14,288 bases of DNA from Flavobacteriales bacterium UBA1937 (GTDB lineage Bacteria > Bacteroidota > Bacteroidia > Flavobacteriales > Weeksellaceae), in the NCBI GenBank assembly GCA_002337005.1, contig DDFD01000066.1:32551-46838 (forward strand). The letters run 5' to 3'. Below are positions 8,014 through 14,175 of the stretch, piece after piece. The position numbers and the translations under genes were made by a program. The stretch's first letter is position 1. Every line of letters begins with the position of its first letter. The notes beneath the pieces are model-generated. The model had not been told where the DNA came from. It ran no database searches and worked only from the letters and a program-made list of their open reading frames with translations.

Positions 8014-8400
8014 TTAGTCAATCAAAGTATCTTTCAATATTTCTAATACCTTAAAAATTCTCAAATCATTTAAATGTTCAGAATTAAATTGTTTATAAAT
8101 TTTGACACCATCTTTCATAGTAATCTCAAATCTATCAGCTTCAATTGTCTCAATCATTATATATTTTTGATCTAGTCTTAATCCATTATCTACAGAACGT
8201 GAAATTATTAATCTATGCATTGACATACCTAATCTGAAAAAATTATTGTAATTTTTAGCATTTAACTCATCAATAAATTTAATAATGAACTTCAAATTTT
8301 CGAAACCATTATAATTATCAACTAAATCTAAATAACGATTTTTTATGATTATCCAAGATTCTTTAAATCTATTAATTATTTCTTGATTCCGATTCTCCAT
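8014..8400 (-). CDS. Small uncharacterised cytoplasmic protein
   Basis: A 128-residue protein beginning MENRNQEIINRF, family not recognised. It has no signal peptide or membrane helix. The first half is predicted helical (residues 1-65, with an aromatic-rich WIIIKNRYLDLVDNY), and the second half looks like beta strands (KYIMIETIEADRFEITMKDGVKIYK) before a C-terminal helix. Every seeming motif is weak, so no function is offered. The frame runs on to 8583, but that extension passes through the terminator and promoter at 8430-8471. A TTTG-N19-TATCTTTG promoter sits just before ATG 8400, which settles the start. It leads a two-gene unit with the amino acid permease. Confidence 0.65.
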   Translation of the reverse strand: MENRNQEIINRFKESWIIIKNRYLDLVDNYNGFENLKFIIKFIDELNAKNYNNFFRLGMSMHRLIISRSVDNGLRLDQKYIMIETIEADRFEITMKDGVKIYKQFNSEHLNDLRIFKVLEILKDTLID

Positions 8401-8429
8401 AAACGAATTGCAAATTTTTATAATTAAAT

Positions 8430-8460
8430 CAAAGATATTATAAAAATAAAAAGCCACAAA
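8430..8460 (-). promoter_or_regulatory. Promoter of the small protein/permease unit
   Basis: Reading the minus strand: TTTG (8460-8457), a 19-base spacer, then TATCTTTG (8437-8430). This is a full match to the Bacteroidota consensus TTTG-N19-21-TAnnTTTG. Transcription would start near 8424, about 24 bases before ATG 8400. The -33 box lies inside the stem of the preceding terminator. Confidence 0.8.
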
Positions 8461-8471
8461 AGTTTGTGGCT
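8442..8471 (-). terminator. Rho-independent terminator after nrdJ
   Basis: Arms AGCCACAAA (8452-8460) and TTTGTGGCT (8463-8471) pair over up to nine bases with a very short loop. On the minus strand a T-rich run follows (8451-8442). It ends the ribonucleotide reductase transcript about 100 bases after the stop at 8574. Confidence 0.85.
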
Positions 8472-8538
8472 CATTGTTTATAAATTGAGTGAAATTATTT
8501 AGTTTCCTTCGGAAAGACAAAATGAACAGTTGTCTTGT

Positions 8539-8566
8539 AAACTTCCAGCATCCATCATCTAACACC
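8539..8566. repeat. Partial second copy of the dispersed CTTCC/CATC repeat
   Basis: AAACTTCCAGCATCCATCA at 8539-8557 matches 18 of 19 bases of 2912-2930 in the same orientation, then diverges into ATCTAACACC. It lies in the 3' untranslated part of nrdJ, directly after its stop. The complementary left arm present at 2867-2896 is not obvious here, so this appears to be a half copy. Confidence 0.6.
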
Positions 8567-8573
8567 CTACGTT

Positions 8574-11111
8574 TTACCCACATTTAGAATTTCCGCAATT
8601 TTTGCAAATCAGGCAACCTTCTTGGTAAACTACTTGATCAGAACCACAATTGCTGCATTTTTGTCCGTCTGCTTCTGTTCCATCAGGAATATATCGCTTT
8701 AAAGCTCTTGCTACACCAGCTTTCCAAGTGTTAATAGATTCTGAATCTAGTTCTAGTCTGTTAATTAATTCTACCACATTTTCTATTGGCATTCCGTGTC
8801 TTAAAGTTCCTGAAATGAGTTTGGCATAATTCCAAAATTCTGGATTAAATTTATGAGAAAGTCCTTCAATCGTGGTTTTATAACCTCTCAAATTTTTAAA
8901 TTGGAAATCATATCTAGAAACACCATTTTCGTCTCTATTTTTGATAATTAAACCTTCATTTACCCAACGTGGAAGCAAAATTCCTTCTTCATCATCTGCC
9001 AAACCTGTGAAGATTTCGTAAGGTCTTCCACTTACCAAGCCAACGAAAGCTATCCATTTTTCTTTATTATTTTGAAATCTCACCACATCAGCATCTAGAA
9101 TTTGAGGCCTTTTCGTAGGAAAAGCTTCTGGATGTTGTTGCGTTTCTTCGTTTTCTTCTTCTTTTTTGTCATCAGCAGCCACCAAAACTCCACTTCTAGA
9201 ACCGTCTCTATAAACAGTAACGCCTTTGCAACCCACTTCCCAAGCTTTGATGTACAAATCATTTACCAGCTCAACTGTCGCTTCATTCGGAATGTTAATA
9301 GTTACAGAAATAGAATGATCTACCCATTTTTGAATCGCACCTTGCATTTCTACTTTGCTGAGCCAATCAATATCGTTAGAAGTTGCTTTGTGGTAAGGTG
9401 ATTTTTCTATTAATTCTTGAATATCTTCGTTAGAATATTTTTTAGAAGTATCATAACCATTGGCTTCCATCCAAGTTTTAAAATGGTGATGAAAAACAAT
9501 GTATTCTTCCCAAGAATCGCCTACTTCGTCTATAAAATCTACTTTTACGTCTTTATCATTAGGATTTACCTTTCTTCTGCGCTTGTAAACAGGCAAAAAT
9601 ACAGGTTCAATTCCAGAAGTAGTTTGAGACATCAAACTTGTGCTTCCAGTTGGCGCAATGGTTAATAAAGCAATATTTCTTCTGCCGTATTTCACCATTT
9701 CTTTGTACAAATTTTCATCTGCTTCTTTAATTCTTAAAACAAAAGGATTATTTTTCTCTCTTTCTGCATCATAGACTTCAAAAGCGCCTCTTTCTTTCGC
9801 CATTTCCACCGAAGAACGATACGCAGAAAGTGCCAAATTTTTATGAACTTCCACCGAAAATTCATTCGCTTCTTTGCTTCCGTATCTTAAATTTAAAGCT
9901 GCTAACATATCACCTTCCGCAGTAATTCCAACGCCAGTTCTACGTCCTTCTAGTGTTTTTTTACGGATTTTTTCCCAAAGATGTCTTTCTGTGTGTTTTA
10001 TTTCCTCATTTTCAGGGTCTGAATTTATTTTTTCTAAAATAGCGTCTATTTTTTCCATTTCCAAATCAATGATATCATCCATCATTCTTTGTGCAAAACC
10101 AGCGTGTTTTCTGAATAATTCAAAATTAAATTTCGCTTTTTTAGTAAATGGATTTTCTACATAAGAATACAGATTGATGGCGATTAATCTGCAAGAATCG
10201 TAAGGACAAAGCGGGATTTCACCACATGGATTAGTGGAAACAGTCTCAAAACCTAGATCTGCATAGCAATCTGGGATAGATTCTTTCAAAATTGTATCCC
10301 AAAATAAAATGCCTGGTTCTGCCGATTTCCAAGCGTTATAAACAATTTTTTTCCATAAATCTTCCGCAAAAATAGATTTGGTGAACTTCGGATTTTTGCT
10401 AAAAACAGGATATTTTTGCACATATTCTGAATCAGTTTTCACGGCTTTCATAAATTCATCATCAATTCTTACAGAAATATTTGCTCCAGTCACTTTTCCT
10501 TGCTCTAATTTAGCATTGATAAAATCTTCAGAATCAGGATGATTGATGGAAACCGACAACATTAAAGCGCCTCTTCTTCCATCTTGCGCCACTTCTCTTG
10601 TAGAATTAGAATAACGCTCCATAAATGGTGCTAAACCTGTAGAAGTAAGTGCCGAATTTTTTACCGCAGAACCTTTCGGACGAATATAAGACAAATCGTG
10701 ACCAACTCCGCCTCTTCTTTTCATTAATTGAACCTGCTCTTCGTCAATTTTCATAATACTTCCGTAAGAATCACTATCATTACCGTTTCCGATTACAAAG
10801 CAGTTTGAAAGCGAAGCAATTTGGAAATTATTACCAATTCCCGTCATTGGAGAACCTTGCGGAATAATATATTTGAAGTTTTTAATTAAATCAAAAATCT
10901 CGGTTTCAGACAGCGGATTTGGATATTTTTTTTCCACTCTCGCAATTTCTGAAGCTATTCTGTGATGCATATCATCTGGCGTTTTTTCGTAGATATTACC
11001 ATCAGAATCTTTAAGGGCATATTTTGTAACCCAAACTCTCGCTGCTAAATCATCTCCTTTGAAGTATTTAAGCGTTTCTTCATAGGCAAAATTATTTGTT
11101 ACCTTCTCCAT
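8574..11111 (-). CDS. nrdJ: Class II (adenosylcobalamin-dependent) ribonucleoside-diphosphate reductase
   Basis: An 845-residue cytoplasmic enzyme that reduces ribonucleotides to deoxyribonucleotides using a radical from adenosylcobalamin, so it needs no oxygen and no separate radical subunit. Visible hallmarks: C104 in LSNCF and C307 in YDSCRL as the likely reducing pair, RRGGVGHDLSYIRPKGS at 132-148, N294-C296-E298 in NPCGEIP (thiyl-radical cysteine and its partners), and PTGSTS at 487-492. A TSCPD-like domain spans about 680-810. The tail has six cysteines (819, 822, 833, 836, 839, 844) in a zinc-ribbon-like layout, fitting the mobile thiol tail that re-reduces the active site. No N-terminal ATP-cone is seen. 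The frame extends to a TTG at 11138, but that codon lies inside the predicted -7 element, so ATG 11111 is the start. It is monocistronic with its own terminator. Confidence 0.94.
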   Translation of the reverse strand: MEKVTNNFAYEETLKYFKGDDLAARVWVTKYALKDSDGNIYEKTPDDMHHRIASEIARVEKKYPNPLSETEIFDLIKNFKYIIPQGSPMTGIGNNFQIASLSNCFVIGNGNDSDSYGSIMKIDEEQVQLMKRRGGVGHDLSYIRPKGSAVKNSALTSTGLAPFMERYSNSTREVAQDGRRGALMLSVSINHPDSEDFINAKLEQGKVTGANISVRIDDEFMKAVKTDSEYVQKYPVFSKNPKFTKSIFAEDLWKKIVYNAWKSAEPGILFWDTILKESIPDCYADLGFETVSTNPCGEIPLCPYDSCRLIAINLYSYVENPFTKKAKFNFELFRKHAGFAQRMMDDIIDLEMEKIDAILEKINSDPENEEIKHTERHLWEKIRKKTLEGRRTGVGITAEGDMLAALNLRYGSKEANEFSVEVHKNLALSAYRSSVEMAKERGAFEVYDAEREKNNPFVLRIKEADENLYKEMVKYGRRNIALLTIAPTGSTSLMSQTTSGIEPVFLPVYKRRRKVNPNDKDVKVDFIDEVGDSWEEYIVFHHHFKTWMEANGYDTSKKYSNEDIQELIEKSPYHKATSNDIDWLSKVEMQGAIQKWVDHSISVTINIPNEATVELVNDLYIKAWEVGCKGVTVYRDGSRSGVLVAADDKKEEENEETQQHPEAFPTKRPQILDADVVRFQNNKEKWIAFVGLVSGRPYEIFTGLADDEEGILLPRWVNEGLIIKNRDENGVSRYDFQFKNLRGYKTTIEGLSHKFNPEFWNYAKLISGTLRHGMPIENVVELINRLELDSESINTWKAGVARALKRYIPDGTEADGQKCSNCGSDQVVYQEGCLICKNCGNSKCG

Positions 11112-11135
11112 AGTTATATTTAATTTTTTACAAAT

Positions 11136-11143
11136 CAAAAGTA
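11136..11143 (-). promoter_or_regulatory. Promoter -7 element for nrdJ
   Basis: On the minus strand TACTTTTG matches TAnnTTTG and would start transcription near 11130, giving a leader of about 19 bases before ATG 11111. No good TTG -33 box is present at 19-22 bases; a palindrome at 11166-11177 occupies that area. There is no room for a cobalamin riboswitch in so short a leader. Confidence 0.55.
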
Positions 11144-11165
11144 AATAAAAATATAATTACTTTAT

Positions 11166-11177
11166 GTTAAATTTAAC
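11166..11177. promoter_or_regulatory. Palindrome at the -33 region of the nrdJ promoter
   Basis: GTTAAATTTAAC is a perfect 12-base palindrome placed about 22 bases upstream of the predicted -7 element, where the -33 box would be. It could be an operator. It does not resemble the NrdR box I know (ACAC...GTGT). In such AT-rich DNA chance is a real alternative. Confidence 0.35.
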
Positions 11178-11317
11178 AAAGACTAATTTTTTTTGTAAAC
11201 TTTTTGAAAAACTAAAAAAGTTAAAATATTATTAATCAATTATTTAATCTAAAAAATTTGCAAACTTTTATGATTAATATCAATTATTCAATTTTTCTAT
11301 TGAAAATTTTTGTTCAT

Positions 11318-11353
11318 AAAAAAACCTAACTAATTTTCAAAAAAAGTTAGGTT
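11318..11353 (-). terminator. Rho-independent terminator after the M14 peptidase gene
   Basis: Arms AACCTAACT (11323-11331) and AGTTAGGTT (11345-11353) form a nine-base-pair stem with a 13-base A/T-rich loop. On the minus strand a T-run follows (positions 11324-11318). It lies 38 bases after the peptidase stop at 11391. Confidence 0.8.
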
Positions 11354-11390
11354 ATATGATATAATTCGATTGCTATTTCTAAAAAATCTA

Positions 11391-12497
11391 CTATTCTATT
11401 GTGAAATTCTGAACCGCATCTAATTTGGGAAATTTATTTTGAGAAATAAACTTTTTGCCAGTGCAATCTATTTCTTTCCAACCTTTTTTTCTGTGCAAAT
11501 CACCTACTTCCACCACAATTGGAACGAAAGAAATCTCGGTTTCACCTTCTTTTATTTCTTCTTTAAACTGAACGGCAACATCCAAAACACATTCAAAATC
11601 AGTATTAAGCTTTACATTTCTGTAAATAATATCAAAATGAGATTCTTTATTTTCTGGAATTTCAAAATATCTTTCGTAACCGAAAGTATTATTTTCTAAC
11701 AAACCAATGTTAGAAAGTGCCGTAAACAAAGCAATTGTATAATATTTACGTGTTCCAAACCTTTGATAATCATCAGGAAAATGCCCACCTTCAAACAAAA
11801 CGACAGGAATTCCTGCTTTCATTAAATTATCACCAGTAGAAGTAGGATAAAACTCATCAGAATACCTTGCAATTTGGTTGGGAATTTGGGTTTTCAACGC
11901 ATTGTAAATTGCAGAAATCACTGCCATACTCTTCTTTCTGGTTTCAGTAACCGTTCTGTCAAAATCCTGAGAAGGTGCTAAAAATGAGAGTGTTGCAGGG
12001 TTTTTACCATCGGTAGAAAATAAAGTTCTCTGTTCGTGCAGATTAAATCCATAATCATATTTTTTAGAGAAAGCTACCTCTTTTAGCAATTGCATTTCGC
12101 AACTTGCACCTTGCAAATAATCTCTATTCATATCAATATCTAGTGCATTTCTTCTTGTCCAAACTTTAGAACCATCAGGATTGAGCATAAAAATGAAATC
12201 TAAAGAAATATTCTTGAAAATTCTTTCTTTCAATTCCGGTTGAGATTCTAGAGAATACCACAAATCTAACATACAATGTGTAGAATTGCTCTCATTTCCG
12301 TGCATTTGGGACCAAGCCAAAATATTAATATCACCAGAACCATAGGAAAATTTATAGATAGGAAGCCCTAGAGTAGATTTTCCGATTTCTGAAACGTAAT
12401 CGCTGAGATTCTCATAAATAAATTGATGAAGACTTTCTGGCGAAATATAGCGATTTGGGAAATTAGGGTTTTTCTGATACTGAAAGTTAAAATTCAT
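11391..12497 (-). CDS. M14 family zinc carboxypeptidase
   Basis: A 368-residue metallopeptidase. Zinc ligands fit the M14 pattern: H66 and E69 in QMHGNES (HxxE), and H154 in FNLHEQR. Substrate-binding residues match too: NPDG at 106-109, R115/R116, and N124-R125 in DMNRD, the equivalents of the Asn-Arg pair that holds the terminal carboxylate in carboxypeptidase A. E236 in VLFEGGHF is the likely catalytic base. Residues 270-368 form an extra strand-rich C-terminal domain of unknown role. No signal peptide is seen (MNFNFQYQKNPNF), so it probably acts in the cytoplasm, perhaps on short peptides or peptidoglycan fragments; its substrate is not known from sequence. It stands alone with its own promoter (12521-12528) and terminator. 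Confidence 0.85.
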   Translation of the reverse strand: MNFNFQYQKNPNFPNRYISPESLHQFIYENLSDYVSEIGKSTLGLPIYKFSYGSGDINILAWSQMHGNESNSTHCMLDLWYSLESQPELKERIFKNISLDFIFMLNPDGSKVWTRRNALDIDMNRDYLQGASCEMQLLKEVAFSKKYDYGFNLHEQRTLFSTDGKNPATLSFLAPSQDFDRTVTETRKKSMAVISAIYNALKTQIPNQIARYSDEFYPTSTGDNLMKAGIPVVLFEGGHFPDDYQRFGTRKYYTIALFTALSNIGLLENNTFGYERYFEIPENKESHFDIIYRNVKLNTDFECVLDVAVQFKEEIKEGETEISFVPIVVEVGDLHRKKGWKEIDCTGKKFISQNKFPKLDAVQNFTIE

Positions 12498-12520
12498 AAT
12501 GTGGATAAAATTTCGTTTTT

Positions 12521-12528
12521 CAAAAATA
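12521..12528 (-). promoter_or_regulatory. Promoter -7 element for the M14 peptidase gene
   Basis: On the minus strand TATTTTTG matches TAnnTTTG and gives a leader of roughly 17 bases before ATG 12497. No clear -33 TTG box is found at the usual spacing. Confidence 0.45.
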
Positions 12529-12802
12529 CAACAAAAAGAAATAAGCTCCTAATTAACATTTGTAAATCAACTAAACAAGAAATAATGTCACTTTGTCTGT
12601 GGAAAAAATTGTTAATTACATTATTTTTAAATTAATTTTATAAATTATTATAAATGAGTATTTTATAAGCTTTAAATAAAGTTAAATTTTAATTATTCTT
12701 TAAGTATATTTTACTTACTTATTCCCCATTTGTAGAGTTATACCATTAAACACACAATAGTTTATTTAACATAATATCTAATTAATCTTATACAGATGTA
12801 AA
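12529..12802. other. AT-rich divergent intergenic region
   Basis: Together with its flanking promoters this makes a 358-base gap between the M14 peptidase gene and terC. No gene is supported. A perfect 6-base inverted repeat TAAGTA-N5-TACTTA lies at 12701-12717, and TTAAC-ATTT-GTAAA at 12553-12566. The rest is nearly all A/T with no strong hairpin, tRNA or riboswitch fold seen. Confidence 0.5.
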
Positions 12803-12834
12803 TTGTTAGATTTTTAATATTTTGGCTATCTTTG
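12803..12834 (+). promoter_or_regulatory. Promoter of terC
   Basis: TTG (12803-12805), a 21-base spacer and TATCTTTG (12827-12834) form a full Bacteroidota promoter. Transcription would start near 12841, leaving about 15 bases before ATG 12856. This rules out the upstream TTG at 12832 as start, and leaves no space for a manganese riboswitch. Confidence 0.75.
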
Positions 12835-12855
12835 AAGCGCATTTTCAAATATATT

Positions 12856-13914
12856 ATGAGCAACGAAATTATTTTTCTACTATCCTTTATAGTATTCATA
12901 TTTTTTATCTTAGCACTAGATTTAGGACTTCTACACAAGAAATCTGATAAAATTTCTTTGAAACAAGCGGGACTTATGAGCTTTTTTGTGGTATGTTTAG
13001 CACTAGGATTTTACTTTCTATTATCAAGCTACGGTCACCTACTCCACGGCATTGATAGTATAGAAAAACTTCAAAATGTAATCGCAAAGCATCATCATCC
13101 GGTAAAAATTATACCTGGAGATTTAGATAATAGCATTGCTTTATACAATCAAAACCTTGGTTTAGAATACATTACAGGTTATTTGGTAGAATATGCACTT
13201 TCTGTGGATAATATATTTGTAATTGTACTTGTATTTTCAGCATTTGGTGTGGCACCAAGAAACTATCATAGAGTGCTTTTTTGGGGTATTTTAGGAGCAA
13301 TAGTAATGCGATTCATCTTTATATTTATAGGAGCTGCATTAATTGCTAAATTCAGTTGGATAATGTATGTTTTTGGCGGTTTCTTGGTATTTACAGGAAT
13401 TAAGATGTTCTGGAGCAGAAACGAGGAAGAAGAAATAGATCCGCAAAACCATCCTGTTGTAAAATTTGCTAACAAATATTTTAAAGTACATAATGCTTTT
13501 GTAGGCAATAAATTCTTTATAAAAATAGACGGAATAAAGAAAATAACACCTTTATTTTTGGTTCTTATCATTATAGAATTTACCGATTTAATCTTCGCTG
13601 TGGACAGTATTCCTGCGATATTTTCGGTGACTAAAGATCCTTATATTGTATTTTTCTCTAATATTTTCGCCATTATAGGTTTACGTTCTATGTTCTTTTT
13701 ATTGGCAGGTATTATAGACAAATTCAGATTCTTAAAAGTAGGACTAGCTGCATTACTTACTTTCATTGGTTTAAAGATGTTATTGCACCATTATCTAGAT
13801 GATTTAGGATTTACAACCACCCATTCATTAATTGTAATTGTGAGTATTTTAGGATTGAGCATTTTTACCTCTTTGCTTTTCCCTGAAGATAAGAAAGAAA
13901 AGAAACAAAATTGA
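12856..13914 (+). CDS. terC: TerC/Alx family membrane protein (probable Mn2+ exporter)
   Basis: A 352-residue inner-membrane protein with about eight or nine hydrophobic helices. It has the paired acidic motifs of the TerC family: EYALSVDNIFV at 112-122 (E112, D118) and EFTDLIFAVDSIPA at 241-254 (E241, D244, D250), which come from the family's internal duplication and are thought to form the metal path. A loop at about 64-100 contains a His cluster (H79-H81). Relatives Alx (E. coli) and TerC proteins of Bacillus export Mn2+, the latter to load secreted enzymes; the name comes from tellurite resistance plasmids, which this is not evidence for. ATG 12856 is chosen over the TTG at 12832 because the promoter -7 box overlaps that TTG. 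Monocistronic, followed by a terminator. Confidence 0.9.
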   Translation: MSNEIIFLLSFIVFIFFILALDLGLLHKKSDKISLKQAGLMSFFVVCLALGFYFLLSSYGHLLHGIDSIEKLQNVIAKHHHPVKIIPGDLDNSIALYNQNLGLEYITGYLVEYALSVDNIFVIVLVFSAFGVAPRNYHRVLFWGILGAIVMRFIFIFIGAALIAKFSWIMYVFGGFLVFTGIKMFWSRNEEEEIDPQNHPVVKFANKYFKVHNAFVGNKFFIKIDGIKKITPLFLVLIIIEFTDLIFAVDSIPAIFSVTKDPYIVFFSNIFAIIGLRSMFFLLAGIIDKFRFLKVGLAALLTFIGLKMLLHHYLDDLGFTTTHSLIVIVSILGLSIFTSLLFPEDKKEKKQN

Positions 13915-13960
13915 AATTAATGAAGATAGCGCAGAATAAATACAAAACTTCTTAAAATAT

Positions 13961-13990
13961 AAAATACCTTCATTTTTGGAGGTATTTTTT
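13961..13990 (+). terminator. Rho-independent terminator after terC
   Basis: Arms AAAATACCT (13961-13969) and AGGTATTTT (13980-13988) pair over nine bases, extendable by a T-G and a C-G pair, and run into a T-stretch. It lies 46 bases after the terC stop. Confidence 0.85.
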
Positions 13991-13994
13991 TTGA

Positions 13995-14173
13995 ATTTAC
14001 TTTTATAAACAATAAAATTTTTATTATTTTAATGATTAATTTAATTTTGTAAACTACATAAAAACACTTTAAATAAAGAGTTTTTCAAAATTATTTACAA
14101 AAGTAAATCGTATTGTCTTTTCATTATTTACATTTGTATTTACTTTTATAAATTATAATTATTACATTTGTAA
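13995..14173. repeat. Cluster of TTTAC/GTAAA half-sites before the HTH gene
   Basis: At least five related elements lie in 180 bases: TTTACTTTTATAAA at 13996-14009 and again at 14139-14152 (part of an exact 15-base direct repeat, 13995-14009 and 14138-14152), the perfect inverted repeat ATTTACAAAAGTAAAT at 14093-14108, TTTACATTTGTA at 14127-14138, and TTACATTTGTAA at 14162-14173. Arms are spaced by four bases. The last one covers the -7 box of the HTH gene. This looks like an operator array, possibly for the regulator encoded next to it. Confidence 0.5.
14163..14170 (+). promoter_or_regulatory. Promoter -7 element for the HTH regulator
   Basis: TACATTTG matches TAnnTTTG but ends only five bases before ATG 14176, so transcription from it would give an almost leaderless mRNA. 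An identical TACATTTG at 14129-14136 would start near 14143 and leave a 33-base leader. Which one is used cannot be decided from sequence; neither has a clear -33 box. Confidence 0.4.
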
Positions 14174-14175
14174 CT

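Noticed and set aside
7992..8021. TTG start at 8021 for the permease
   Set aside because: It would overlap the upstream gene's stop and adds ten residues not typical of APC N-termini; ATG 7991 is in the usual place.
8401..8583. N-terminal extension of the small gene at 8014-8400 up to 8583 (MWVKRRVLDDGC...)
   Set aside because: The added codons run through the dispersed repeat, the nrdJ terminator and the gene's own promoter. They also overlap the nrdJ stop. Start placed at ATG 8400.
11198..11222. Hairpin AACTTTTT/AAAAAGTT between nrdJ and the peptidase gene
   Set aside because: It is nearly all A/T, has no T-run on the minus strand after the stem, and a better terminator lies at 11318-11353.
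11112..11317. Cobalamin riboswitch before the B12-dependent reductase
   Set aside because: The predicted leader is about 19 bases, and no B12-box-like or GC-rich folded segment is present in the intergenic region.
12423..12635. 70-codon plus-strand frame across the peptidase start
   Set aside because: It half overlaps the peptidase gene on the other strand and otherwise lies in AT-rich intergenic DNA; no recognisable protein and no promoter.
12832..13914. terC as a tellurite resistance determinant
   Set aside because: No other ter genes are nearby. Stand-alone TerC/Alx proteins are better linked to manganese export.
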